Origin: Sulfuriferula sp.
GTDB taxonomy: Bacteria > Pseudomonadota > Gammaproteobacteria > Burkholderiales > Sulfuriferulaceae
Assembly (NCBI GenBank): GCA_031291235.1
Contig: JARLJL010000012.1
Coordinates: 142,983-206,982 of the forward strand
Length of the DNA: 64,000 nucleotides
Direction of reading: 5' to 3'
A program made the translations under genes and the position numbers. Below, piece by piece: positions 47,754-59,212 of the stretch (positions are counted from its first letter, which is position 1; each line of letters starts with the position of its first letter). The notes below the pieces were generated by a model that saw only the letters and a list, made by a program, of their open reading frames with translations, did no database searches and was not told the origin of the DNA.

Positions 47754-49637
47754 ATGACCGATGACATGGCTCAGAAGAAAAAGATTGCACCGCTGGCGCT
47801 GGCCGCATTAGGCGTGGTTTACGGCGACATCGGCACCAGCCCGCTATACACCTTGAGCACGATTTTTACCGGCGGACTGCAGCCGGTGCCGCTGAACCCG
47901 GAAAACGTGCTGGGAATATTGTCGCTGATTTTTTGGTCGTTGATGATCGTCGTTTCATTCAAGTACGTGGCCTTTATCATGCGCGCAGACAACCGCGGCG
48001 AAGGCGGCATTATGGCGCTGCTGGCGCTGGCATTGCGCACGCTCGACGACACGGGCAAAGGCCGGACCACCATCATGCTGCTGGGTATTTTCGGCGCAGC
48101 GCTGTTTTACGGCGATGGCGTGATTACGCCTGCCATTTCGGTATTGTCGGCAGTCGAAGGCTTGCAGGTGGCGAGCCCGGCCCTGCACGATTTTATTATT
48201 CCGGTAACGATTGCCGTGCTGTTCGGTCTGTTTCTGTTTCAACGCAAGGGTACTGCCAGCGTAGGCGCACTGTTTGGTCCGGTCATGCTGATATGGTTTG
48301 GTACGCTGGCATTGCTGGGTTTGTTGAACATCCTGAACGAACCTCATGTCATGAACGCGCTGAATCCTGTTCATGGCCTGGGTTTTCTGATCAATTCGCC
48401 GAAAATCGGCTTTCTCGCACTCGGCGGCGTAGTACTGGCTGTGACCGGCGCCGAGACTCTTTACGCCGACATGGGGCATTTCGGCAGGAAACCGGTGCAG
48501 CTGGCCTGGTTTTTCCTCGTATTGCCGGCGTTGCTGCTCAATTATTTCGGCCAGGGCGCTTTGCTGATCCATACGCCGAAAGCCATCGAGAATCCGTTTT
48601 ATCTGCTGGCGCCGGATTGGGCGTTATATCCGTTAATCGTGCTGGCGACGGTGGCCACAGTGATTGCGTCGCAGGCGGTGATTTCCGGCGCCTTTTCCAT
48701 TACTCGCCAGGCCATGCAGCTGGGTTACGCGCCGCGCATGGCGACGCAGCAGACCTCCGAACACGAATTCGGACAAATCTACCTGCCCGGCATCAACTGG
48801 ACGCTGTTCATTGCCGTTGTGGCGCTGGTAATCGGTTTTCACAGCTCCAGCAGTCTCGGTTCGGCCTACGGTATCGCCGTTACCGGCACCATGGGTATAA
48901 CTTCGATACTCGCCTTTATCGTGGTACGCCGCATGTGGGGATGGGGATGGGTTAAAGGCGGGCTGCTGATCGCCTTTCTGTTGTCCATCGACATCGCTTT
49001 CTTCAGTGCCAATGTTATTAAAATCGAGGAAGGCGGCTGGTTCCCGCTGGCATTTGCTTCCGGCGTATTTCTGTTGATGACCACATGGAAGCGTGGGCGT
49101 CAGTTACTGCGCAATCGCATGCAACAAAATGCGCTGACCCTGATACCGTTTATCGATGCGCTGCAGCCCGATTCGGTCACCCGCGTATCCGGCACGGCTA
49201 TCTTCCTGACCTCCAATCCGGATGGCGTACCGCACGCGCTGCTGCACAATTTGAAACACAATAAAGTGCTGCATGAACAGGTTGTCATATTGTGCGTACA
49301 CATGCTGGATATCCCGTATGCGGCGGAAGCCGACCGGCTTGAACATCAGGCACTGCCGAACAATTTCCACCGCTTGATCGTCAAATTCGGTTTCAAGGAT
49401 GAGCCGGATATTCCGAAAGCAATGGAACTTGCCGCCCAATTCGGCTTGACGCTGAACCCCATGGAAACATCCTATTTCCTCGGGCGCGAGACCCTGATCC
49501 CGAAAACGGATACGGACATGCCTTTGTGGCGGGAGAAGCTTTTCGTCACTATGTATCGCAATGCCAGCAGTGCTGTCACCTTTTTCAATATTCCGCCTAA
49601 TTGCGTAGTGGAAATGGGAACGCAAGTGGTGCTGTAG
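47754..49637 (+). CDS. kup: Potassium uptake protein Kup
   Basis: 627 residues from ATG 47754, 6 bases after AGGGA. Twelve membrane helices occupy roughly the first 430 residues and a soluble C-terminal domain the rest. The signature ALAALGVVYGDIGTSPLYTLSTIF, FYGDGVITPAISVLSAVEGL and the periplasmic and C-terminal MYRNASSAVTFFNIPPNCVVEMGTQVVL blocks are typical. Kup is a proton-coupled constitutive K+ importer with lower affinity than Kdp. Its position directly after kdpDE brings both K+ systems together. Confidence 0.97.
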   Translation: MTDDMAQKKKIAPLALAALGVVYGDIGTSPLYTLSTIFTGGLQPVPLNPENVLGILSLIFWSLMIVVSFKYVAFIMRADNRGEGGIMALLALALRTLDDTGKGRTTIMLLGIFGAALFYGDGVITPAISVLSAVEGLQVASPALHDFIIPVTIAVLFGLFLFQRKGTASVGALFGPVMLIWFGTLALLGLLNILNEPHVMNALNPVHGLGFLINSPKIGFLALGGVVLAVTGAETLYADMGHFGRKPVQLAWFFLVLPALLLNYFGQGALLIHTPKAIENPFYLLAPDWALYPLIVLATVATVIASQAVISGAFSITRQAMQLGYAPRMATQQTSEHEFGQIYLPGINWTLFIAVVALVIGFHSSSSLGSAYGIAVTGTMGITSILAFIVVRRMWGWGWVKGGLLIAFLLSIDIAFFSANVIKIEEGGWFPLAFASGVFLLMTTWKRGRQLLRNRMQQNALTLIPFIDALQPDSVTRVSGTAIFLTSNPDGVPHALLHNLKHNKVLHEQVVILCVHMLDIPYAAEADRLEHQALPNNFHRLIVKFGFKDEPDIPKAMELAAQFGLTLNPMETSYFLGRETLIPKTDTDMPLWREKLFVTMYRNASSAVTFFNIPPNCVVEMGTQVVL

Positions 49638-49664
49638 GCGGGCTGCTGCGGCAACGCCAGCAAA

Positions 49665-50111
49665 TTATTTCCAGCGTATCAGCAGCACTGGCACGGTTGC
49701 CATGCGTATTACGTCTTCGGCTACGCTACCCAGCAACAGGTGAGCGAAGCCGCGGCGGCCGTGAGTGCCGAGCATGATCAGGTCTGCCGGCCATTTTTTG
49801 GCCTCTTCGACGATTTCTGTAGCGACCCGGGTGACGCCCAGCGTTTCCAATAGCTGGCTTTCGGCAGCGATTCCAGCCGCTTCGGCATGTGCTACGGATT
49901 TCTTCAGCAATTTGCTGCCGCCTTCGCGCAAGCTGTCCATGACTTCAGGCATGGATAACAGGCCGCCGTTATCCATATCTATCATGGCGGAATCAACAAC
50001 GTGAACCAGACGCAGTGTCGATTTCAGCTGACGTGCCAGTTGTACCGCTTCGTCCAGCGCTTTGGCGGAAGTGCTGCTGCCGTCAACGGCAATTAAAATA
50101 TGTTCGTACAT
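49665..50111 (-). CDS. Universal stress protein (UspA family)
   Basis: 148 residues, one Usp domain. Start HILIAVDGSSTSAKALDEAVQLA and ATP-binding end MLGTHGRRGFAHLLLGSVAEDVIRMATVPVLLIR contain the GxxGxxxxxxxGS motif, implying ATP binding. It lies 27 bases from the kup stop and is convergent with it. It may respond to stress or growth arrest; specific role unknown. Confidence 0.93.
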   Translation of the reverse strand: MYEHILIAVDGSSTSAKALDEAVQLARQLKSTLRLVHVVDSAMIDMDNGGLLSMPEVMDSLREGGSKLLKKSVAHAEAAGIAAESQLLETLGVTRVATEIVEEAKKWPADLIMLGTHGRRGFAHLLLGSVAEDVIRMATVPVLLIRWK

Positions 50112-50199
50112 TATTCATCCCCCGCTTTGATTTTCTGTATTGAGTCTAGCATCTGGCGCAGCGTATGCAATCCGGATTGCTACGAGTTGCGAAATCGTG

Positions 50200-50867
50200 T
50201 CAGATGATGCTAGCGACGATATTGATGCTGAGTGCGAGTACTGCCATGTTGAATGCGAAGGCCAGCAGGCTGTGCATGAGGGTGAGGCGGCGCATGGTGC
50301 GCGAGGTGACGGCGACGTCGGAAACTTGCGAGGTCATGCCGATAACAAAGGAAAAATAGGCAAAATCCAGATAATCTGGCTCGTTGTCGCCGGGGAAATC
50401 CAGTCCGCCGATTTCCTTGATATGGTGCGGCCCGCCGCTGACATAATAGCGGTGGGCGTAGTGGAAGGCGAAACGGGTATGGATCAGCAGCCAGGACGTC
50501 ATTAATGCCAGTACCGACAAGCCGATATGGATGGATTTTTCCAGCGGATCGGCATTGGTTTCGGTTTTGAACAGAAAGATAAGCGTTAGCACACTGGCGA
50601 GCGCGGCCAGCGTGACCAGCCACAGGATGGCCGTGCTGCTTTGCCGTTTGTCGTGAGTGCTGCGTTTGGTGGCTTGTGCATCTGCATCAGACATGGTTAA
50701 CCAGGCTAGCAGCAGGCTGACGCCGGCGCCTGCATCCCAGCCGGCGATCAGGCGTGTATCGGTCAATATGCTGCCGGGGAGTCCCAGCATGACCGCTGCG
50801 CCAGCGATGATCGCAATGCTGACGCGCTGGTGGTCGCTGAGATGCCCCAGTGTGACCAATAGTCGCA

Positions 50868-50868
<1 letters not shown>
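50200..50868 (-). CDS. DUF1345 membrane protein
   Basis: 222 residues with about five membrane helices. The C-terminal block HYAHRYYVSGG then GLDFPGDNEPDYLDFAYFSFVIGMTSQVSDVAVTSRTMRRLTLMHSL (shown as parts of the family signature) is characteristic of DUF1345. Function unknown. The ATG shares one base with the serS stop (TGATG), so it is the downstream gene of that unit. Confidence 0.88.
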
Positions 50869-53141
<2,273 letters not shown>

Positions 53142-53218
53142 TTATGCGAGTGGCGAGATTATAACGCGAGACGGGGCCGTTCTGGTGAATGCGCGCTTTA
53201 TCCATTAAACTCGTCAAT

Positions 53219-54382
53219 ATGCGTACCCATCTACTCCGTCTCTTTCATTTCATCAAGCTGGTTGCCAGGCGCTTTGCCGCCGACGGCTCCAATCAGACCG
53301 CGGCCAGCCTGACCTATACTTCATTGCTGGCAATCGTGCCGCTGATTACCATCGGGCTGACGATCTTTTCTGCCTTTCCGGCATTTACCGAAATCTCCAC
53401 CAGTCTGAAAGTGTTTCTGCTCAATAATATGGTGCCGGAAGCTGCGGGTAAGGTGATTACGGTATATATGTTCCAGTTTTCGGAAAATGCCGGGAAACTG
53501 ACGGCGATCGGCACGGCTTTGCTGGCGGTCACGGCGTTCATGCTGATGCAGACGATAGAACATGCGCTGAACGGTATCTGGCACGTACAGCGCGAACGGC
53601 CGATGGCGCAGCGGTTTCTGGTGTACTGGTCGATATTGTCGCTCGGCCCCTTGCTGATCGGTGCAAGTTTGTATGTGACTTCGTATCTGGCGAGCCTGGC
53701 ATTCGGATTCGGGCATCAGGTACACGGCGTGAGTCTGGTGTTGCTGAAAGTAGTGCCTGTACTGCTGACGGTCAGTGCGATGTCCCTGCTGTATTTGATG
53801 GTGCCGAACCGTTACGTGCCGGCGCGCCATGCCTGGATAGGCGGGTTGGTAGCAGGGTTGAGTTTTGAGGCGATGAAACTGCTGTTTTCCGCCTATGTCA
53901 GCCATTTTCCTTCGTATACGATGGTTTATGGCACATTTGCGGCATTGCCGTTGTTTTTGCTATGGATTTACCTGTCATGGATGACAGTGCTGCTGGGCGC
54001 GACGATTACTGCGACTTTGCCGTATTATCTGGTGGCCCATGAGGCCGGTAAACCAATGCCGGGCAGCATGTTTTTCTGCGCGCTGGGCATACTCAAGCAG
54101 CTGGCGTCTGCACAGCAACAGGGCGAGGTATTGACGATAAGGCAATTGGCAATCCGGACGCAGACCAACTGGGATCAGCTGGAGCAGGCGCTGGATCAGC
54201 TGGTCGATGCTCATTGGGTGCTGCGTTCAGGCAAAGGCTGGGCTCTGGCGATGCATCCGGATCATATCGTTGTGCGCGAGGTGTTTGAACGCCTGGTGTT
54301 TCATGCGGCGCAGCAGCCGCAGATATTGGACAAACTGGCCCAGCAGCCGCAGTTGAGTTTAAGTCAGTGGCAAACGGAATAA
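53219..54382 (+). CDS. YihY/BrkB family inner-membrane protein
   Basis: 387 residues from ATG 53219, which gives the usual MRTHLLRLFHFIKLVARRF start; an ATG at 53189 adds ten residues. No clear ribosome site is visible. Six membrane helices occupy about residues 30-280 with the family motif AASLTYTSLLAIVPLITIGL, and AFMLMQTIEHALNGIWHV; a winged-helix-like soluble tail follows (about 300-385). The function is unsettled. It is divergent from wrbA and converges on the next gene with no gap. Confidence 0.88.
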   Translation: MRTHLLRLFHFIKLVARRFAADGSNQTAASLTYTSLLAIVPLITIGLTIFSAFPAFTEISTSLKVFLLNNMVPEAAGKVITVYMFQFSENAGKLTAIGTALLAVTAFMLMQTIEHALNGIWHVQRERPMAQRFLVYWSILSLGPLLIGASLYVTSYLASLAFGFGHQVHGVSLVLLKVVPVLLTVSAMSLLYLMVPNRYVPARHAWIGGLVAGLSFEAMKLLFSAYVSHFPSYTMVYGTFAALPLFLLWIYLSWMTVLLGATITATLPYYLVAHEAGKPMPGSMFFCALGILKQLASAQQQGEVLTIRQLAIRTQTNWDQLEQALDQLVDAHWVLRSGKGWALAMHPDHIVVREVFERLVFHAAQQPQILDKLAQQPQLSLSQWQTE

Positions 54383-55963
54383 TTATTTTTCTGCGGTAAA
54401 TTCAAACATATCGAAAGACTGCGTTTGCAGCATCATTTTGCCCGGCATGATACTGACGGTAGTGTCGGTCTGCAGATCCATGTGTACATTTTTCATGTGC
54501 ATACCATGCGGAACCAGTAATAGGTTGGGTTGTTTCAATGCCGCGTTTTCCGGGAACATGATGCCTGGCTGCGCATTTCTGATAGGCGACAGCGGGTTGC
54601 TTACCGTTACCGGACGTGCGTGTGGCGGTAATAACTGGACGCCGATCTCGACAGTCTGCGTGTCTACGTTTTTTATCCATTTGATCACGGATAAACTCCA
54701 TGCTTCGCTGAAATGCTCTCGCATTGCGATTAATTCGCCCACCTTGATGTGAGCAGGCGTGTTTTCCTTGTTGCGCAATGCATGGCCTTGCGCGCTGTTA
54801 TTCAGCATTTGCCATTTGGCGATATATTGGTTGCGCTTGCTATATGCGGGCATGGCAAAACTGCTCACAGTGATTTCTATCTGGCTTTCGTCGATGTTGG
54901 CAGTTGTTTCGTCGTTGCTGAGCAACGCATGTATGGTGCGCAGGCCGAGGCTCAAGTCGATATTGTCGAGCCGGTTTTTATAGCGATTAAAGCGGCGCAG
55001 GTGCGGCATGCCCCAGCTGCGGATCAGGCGATGCAGTAAATAGCGGTAACCGTGGTCGGCGGCTGCCTGCGGCAAATTCAGCGCAGCCGGTGTTGCGCCG
55101 GATTCGAGCTTGGCGAGCACATATAACAGATGTTCGATTAGCGTCTGGGTTTTGAAGTAACGGGCGGAACTGCTTTGCAAACCTGATTCCATCCGCGCCG
55201 TAATGTGCGGCGGTGCATCTACAGCCGGATCCAGGGTGAACTTCTGATCCTTGCCGGCAGCTGTGCTGCTACGGTCGATAGTGCATAGCCGTGCATATTC
55301 CTGAGCCAGTTCGATGACTTGGGTCAACTCGCCCTGCATCAGATGATAAGGATCTGCCAGTGCGATTAACAATATTTGCTGATAGAGGTGAACAATGGTT
55401 GCCGGCGTGCTGCCACCGGTAACGGTCTGAGTTATGCCGAGCTCATCTGCGTATTGGTAGGCTTGATGAATTTCCAGCCATAAGCCTACCGGGACGGGCG
55501 CATACATTTCATAGCATAATTCCAGCACTCGCTGCTGGGTCAGCAGCAATTGATAGACGACGGCAGCCGTATCCGGTTTGCTGTAGAAATTCAGCAGACT
55601 GACGCTGTTGTTATTTAACACCAGTTTGTAGCCGTGCCCAAGCTCCAGCAACAATTCGCGGGCAAGCCGGGCGTGCGCGTCTGCTTTTTCGGAGAGCGGC
55701 AGCATACTGCCGGATAATTGCAGCTGGAGCATGGTGACCTGAGTCTGTATGGTATTCCAGTACAGATTAAGCAGTTTCAATCGGGCGTCGGCAGCCATAG
55801 GCTGGCGATTGAGGGCAGATAATGATGATAAAATAGACAGCGACGCCGTTTGCGGGTCGCTTAAGTGCAATTGTTCCAGCCAGAGCTGCAAATGTTTCGG
55901 ACGTGTCTCGGTCAAATGCGCCAGGCGAGTGTCTTGAGTAGGTGTTGCAAAGCTGGGCATCAT
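54383..55963 (-). CDS. Conserved protein with C-terminal PilZ-like barrel
   Basis: 526 residues from ATG 55963 (alternative 55960; a frame to 56089 exists but lacks support). Soluble, mostly helical for residues 1-420. The C-terminal part, VGELIAMREHFSEAWSLSVIKWIKNV (split around the strand W-S-L-S-V) then VEIGVQLLPPHA, resembles the beta-barrel of PilZ-like domains, but the canonical RxxxR and D/NxSxxG cyclic-di-GMP motifs are not evident. With several cyclic-di-GMP enzymes nearby it may be an effector or a degenerate relative. It is AT-richer than neighbouring genes. Confidence 0.65.
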   Translation of the reverse strand: MMPSFATPTQDTRLAHLTETRPKHLQLWLEQLHLSDPQTASLSILSSLSALNRQPMAADARLKLLNLYWNTIQTQVTMLQLQLSGSMLPLSEKADAHARLARELLLELGHGYKLVLNNNSVSLLNFYSKPDTAAVVYQLLLTQQRVLELCYEMYAPVPVGLWLEIHQAYQYADELGITQTVTGGSTPATIVHLYQQILLIALADPYHLMQGELTQVIELAQEYARLCTIDRSSTAAGKDQKFTLDPAVDAPPHITARMESGLQSSSARYFKTQTLIEHLLYVLAKLESGATPAALNLPQAAADHGYRYLLHRLIRSWGMPHLRRFNRYKNRLDNIDLSLGLRTIHALLSNDETTANIDESQIEITVSSFAMPAYSKRNQYIAKWQMLNNSAQGHALRNKENTPAHIKVGELIAMREHFSEAWSLSVIKWIKNVDTQTVEIGVQLLPPHARPVTVSNPLSPIRNAQPGIMFPENAALKQPNLLLVPHGMHMKNVHMDLQTDTTVSIMPGKMMLQTQSFDMFEFTAEK

Positions 55964-56114
55964 GATGAATACATCATTAATTATTAATCTGGATGTGTTA
56001 AGTTCTGTTAAGAGTGTATGACTTATTTTATGGCTTGTAAAACAGACAAATGACACATATGTTGTGCGGTAAGTGCCGACAGCTGGCAAGTTTGAATTTT
56101 CACAGGATAATGAT

Positions 56115-56681
56115 ATGAAATTTATGGAATTTATTTTTGAGGGTGCGTTGTGGCGCAGCCGTTATATGGTGGTGTTCGCTGTGCTGGCAAGCATGGCGGC
56201 GGCATTGATCGTGATGTATATGGCAACGGTGGATGTGGTTTATCTGGTCGAACATGTGTGGCATTACGCTGATGCCGGGCTGGCTGCCGATGCGCGCAAG
56301 GTGCTGCATGACGAAACCATTACCCATGTGGTCGAAGTGGTGGACGGCTATTTGCTGGCTACGTTCATGCTGATTTTTTCACTGGGTCTGTATGAGTTGT
56401 TCGTCAGCGATATCGACGAGGCGCACGGCAGTCGTACTTCCAGCAAGATACTGGTGATCAGGAATCTGGACGATTTGAAGCAGCGTCTGGCGAAAGTGGT
56501 GCTGATGATACTGATTGTGAATTTGTTCGAGAAGGCGCTCAAGATACCGATGAACCAGCCGCTGGATTTATTGTATCTGGGCGGAGCGATTGCGTTGATC
56601 GGCGTGGCGTTGTATTTCACGCATGCTTCCGAGTCGCATGGCAAGGACGAAGAAGGTGCGGGTAAAACATCGGCACATTAA
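56115..56681 (+). CDS. YqhA family membrane protein (UPF0114)
   Basis: 188 residues from ATG 56115, preceded by AGGAT. About four membrane helices. Signature parts are FIFEGALWRSRYMVVFAVLAS at the N-terminus and SSKILVIRNLDDLKQRLAKVVLMILIVNLFEKAL near residue 115 (shown in part), typical of UPF0114. The tail is short and charged. Role unknown. It is divergent from the PilZ-like gene. Confidence 0.85.
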   Translation: MKFMEFIFEGALWRSRYMVVFAVLASMAAALIVMYMATVDVVYLVEHVWHYADAGLAADARKVLHDETITHVVEVVDGYLLATFMLIFSLGLYELFVSDIDEAHGSRTSSKILVIRNLDDLKQRLAKVVLMILIVNLFEKALKIPMNQPLDLLYLGGAIALIGVALYFTHASESHGKDEEGAGKTSAH

Positions 56682-56706
56682 CGTCGGCACATTGATGGAT
56701 GGTTGT

Positions 56707-56737
56707 AAAAAAGCGGTGCACATGCACCGCTTTTTTT
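56707..56737. terminator. Bidirectional intrinsic terminator
   Basis: AAAAAAGCGGTGCA, CA loop and TGCACCGCTTTTTTT form a perfect 8-base-pair GC-rich core extended by A-T pairs, with T runs in both orientations. It serves the convergent yqhA-like and aspartase genes. Confidence 0.95.
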
Positions 56738-56748
56738 ATGGGTTGCGT

Positions 56749-58149
56749 TTAGCCGCCACCGCCGCCGCTACCTGTGCCATGCGCGGCAGCCAGTACCAGC
56801 TGATTGAATTCGGCCTCGCTCATCAGGCCGTGCGCGGCGACGATTTCGCGTACCGGTTTGCCGGTTTTTTCCGATTCCTTGGCGATTTCGGCGGCTTTCA
56901 TATAGCCGATGCGCGTATTCAGCAGCGTGGCCAAGCCTACGCTGTCGTGGATGAAGCGATCGCAACGGTCGCGGTTGATGATGAGGCCCTTGAGGTTCTT
57001 GTCTGTGGCGACGCGCATCGCGTTGGTGAGCCAGTCCATGGCATCGAATAACGCCGAGCCTAACGCCGGCATCATCACGTTGAGCTCGAGTTGCCCGGCC
57101 TGCGTCATGTAGGCGACGGCGGCATCCTGCCCCAGAACCTGGAAACAGACCTGATTCAGCATCTCGAACATCACCGGGTTGACCTTGCCTGGCATGATGG
57201 AAGAACCCGGTTGCACGGCCGGGAGGGTGATTTCGCCGAGGCCGGTGCGCGGGCCGGACGCGAGCAGGCGCAGGTCGTTGGCGATACGGGTGAGCTCCAG
57301 CGCGACACCGCGGATGGCAGCAGACAGAGCTTGCATGTCGAACATCGATTGCATTTGCGCGGCGAGGTCGCCTACCGTGATGGCTTCGCCGGTGAGCGCG
57401 GATAACTCTTTGGCGGCGCGTTGCGCGTAGTCGGGCGACGTGTTGAGCCCGGTACCGGCGGCGGAGCCGCCCAGTCCGATGGCGCAGAGCAGGGGCCGAA
57501 CATGGTCCAGGTTGGCGGCGCAGCGCCGCAATATCCAGCTATAGGCGGCGAATTCGCGGCCCAGCGTGGTGGGTACGGCATCCTGTAAATGGGTGCGCCC
57601 GCTTTTTACCGTATCGCGTTCCTGTACGGCGAGTTCATCGAAGGCGTCTGCCATGTGCGCGATGGCATCGAGCAGGCGTGGCAGTTTTGCCAGCAGAGCC
57701 AGACGAATCGCGGTAGGGATAGTGTCGTTGGTCGATTGCCCCATGTTGACGTGGTCGTTGGGGTGGATGGGGGCGTATTGTCCCTTTTCGGCGCCTAGTG
57801 CGACGTTGGCAATATTGGCAATGACTTCATTGCTGTTCATGTTGTGGCTGGTACCGGCACCGGCCTGAAAACGGTCGACCACGAATTGATCCAGAAATTC
57901 GCCATTCAAAACCCGCTCGCAAGCGGCTACAATAGCATCGCGCTGAGTAGGGTTAAGCCAGTCCGGTTGCGTATTGGCAAGCGCGGCGGCAAGTTTGATC
58001 TGCACATGCGCGCGGATGAAGTCGATGTCGGGCATGCGTCCCGAGATCGGGAAGTTTTCCACGGCGCGCGCTGTTTGTATGCCATACCAGGCATCTGCGG
58101 GAACTTTGAACTCGCCCAGCGAGTCTTTTTCTATACGGTAGTCAGTCAT
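56749..58149 (-). CDS. aspA: Aspartate ammonia-lyase (aspartase/fumarase superfamily)
   Basis: 466 residues. Aspartase converts aspartate to fumarate and ammonia. The start RIEKDSLGEFKVPADAWYGIQTARAVENFPISG matches aspartase, and the block AGTSHNMNSNEVIANIANV and QSTNDTIPTAIRLAL are conserved. The catalytic lid signature reads GSSIMPGKVNPVMFEMLNQVC; the G after P is the form seen in fumarases, whereas aspartase usually has A. The C-terminus ends in GTGSGGGGG, probably a flexible tail. A fumarase-like or other lyase activity cannot be excluded. Confidence 0.82.
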   Translation of the reverse strand: MTDYRIEKDSLGEFKVPADAWYGIQTARAVENFPISGRMPDIDFIRAHVQIKLAAALANTQPDWLNPTQRDAIVAACERVLNGEFLDQFVVDRFQAGAGTSHNMNSNEVIANIANVALGAEKGQYAPIHPNDHVNMGQSTNDTIPTAIRLALLAKLPRLLDAIAHMADAFDELAVQERDTVKSGRTHLQDAVPTTLGREFAAYSWILRRCAANLDHVRPLLCAIGLGGSAAGTGLNTSPDYAQRAAKELSALTGEAITVGDLAAQMQSMFDMQALSAAIRGVALELTRIANDLRLLASGPRTGLGEITLPAVQPGSSIMPGKVNPVMFEMLNQVCFQVLGQDAAVAYMTQAGQLELNVMMPALGSALFDAMDWLTNAMRVATDKNLKGLIINRDRCDRFIHDSVGLATLLNTRIGYMKAAEIAKESEKTGKPVREIVAAHGLMSEAEFNQLVLAAAHGTGSGGGGG

Positions 58150-58195
58150 GAATAAACGGCGGCTAATTTGAAAACAGGATTATAGGATTTTATTC

Positions 58196-58660
58196 ATGTT
58201 AAAACGAGTATTGGTTATTATTGCATTGTCACTCATGACTACTTCGGTTTGGGCTTTCAGCTTTACCGATACCAAAGGCCACACGCAAAGTCTCGATGCT
58301 TACAAGGGAAAATGGGTGCTGGTGAATTTCTGGGCAACCTGGTGCCCGCCGTGTCTGGAAGAGATTCCCGACCTGATTGCGCTGCATGACAAATATAGCA
58401 AGACCAAGCTGGCGGTGATTGGTATTGCCATGGATTATCGCGATCCCAAGCAGGTGACCGAGTTTGCCGATAGTATGTTTATCTCCTATCCGATTGTGCT
58501 GGGGGACGCTAATATAGCAGCACAGATAGGCGAAGTGCAGGGTTTGCCTACGTCTTACCTGTTCAATCCGGAAGGCAAAATCGTGGCGTATCAGGTTGGC
58601 GCATTGACCAAGGCAGCTGTGGAAAAATACATCAACGCGAAAAAACCGACGAAAAAATAG
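58196..58660 (+). CDS. TlpA-like exported thioredoxin-fold protein
   Basis: 154 residues with a signal peptide ending near SVWAFS. The redox motif is FWATWCPPCLEEIPDL with Cys-Pro-Pro-Cys around residue 46; the cis-proline lies in GEVQGLPTSYLF. TlpA/ResA proteins keep periplasmic thiols reduced, for example during cytochrome c assembly. The start is divergent from the aspartase gene by 46 bases. It is followed by another thioredoxin-fold gene 42 bases later. Confidence 0.9.
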   Translation: MLKRVLVIIALSLMTTSVWAFSFTDTKGHTQSLDAYKGKWVLVNFWATWCPPCLEEIPDLIALHDKYSKTKLAVIGIAMDYRDPKQVTEFADSMFISYPIVLGDANIAAQIGEVQGLPTSYLFNPEGKIVAYQVGALTKAAVEKYINAKKPTKK

Positions 58661-58702
58661 CCTCCCGGTATTTACAAAAATACAATAAAGAGGAGTCTGT
58701 AA

Positions 58703-59212
58703 ATGTTACGTCTATTTGCAATAGCGTTATTGTTGTGCACGACTGCCGCATCGGCGGAAATGCGCGATGTTCAGAATTACTTCTTCCAGCCCAAGCTGGG
58801 CGATTTCAAGGCCGAGCTTGAGACTGCACGGCAAAGCGGCAAGTCGGGTGTGCTGTTGATGTTTGTGCAGGCGGATTGTCCGTTTTGCGCACGCATGGAG
58901 TCCACCATACTCAGCCAGTCCGAAGTGCAGGATTACTATCGCAAACATTTCCTGATCTATGAAATGGATGTCCGTGGCGATACTGCCATGACCGATTTCA
59001 AGGGCGTCAATACCACGGAAAAGGATTTTTCCCTGAAAAATCGAGCGCGCGCCACACCCACGTTTATTTTCTTCGATAATCAGGGCGAGCCGGTGACGCG
59101 TTTTACCGGGCCAACCAAGGATGCCGCCGAATTTCTGTTGCTTGGTCGCTATGTGGTCGATGGCGCCTACAAGACGCAACCGTTTTCTGCTTATAAAGCC
59201 AGTATCAAGTAA
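58703..59212 (+). CDS. Exported thioredoxin-fold protein (SoxW-like)
   Basis: 169 residues with a signal peptide ending near AASAEM. The redox motif is FVQADCPFCARMESTIL (CPFC at about residue 56) and the cis-proline is in RARATPTFIFFD, as in SoxW and related periplasmic thioredoxins. AGAGGAG-like site before the ATG. The stop shares a base with the TolC-like gene start (TAATG), so the thioredoxin is coupled to the efflux genes. It may keep a periplasmic partner reduced. Confidence 0.85.
   Translation: MLRLFAIALLLCTTAASAEMRDVQNYFFQPKLGDFKAELETARQSGKSGVLLMFVQADCPFCARMESTILSQSEVQDYYRKHFLIYEMDVRGDTAMTDFKGVNTTEKDFSLKNRARATPTFIFFDNQGEPVTRFTGPTKDAAEFLLLGRYVVDGAYKTQPFSAYKASIK

Noticed and set aside
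47933..48955. 340-codon frame within kup
   Set aside because: Out-of-frame reading of kup without start signals.
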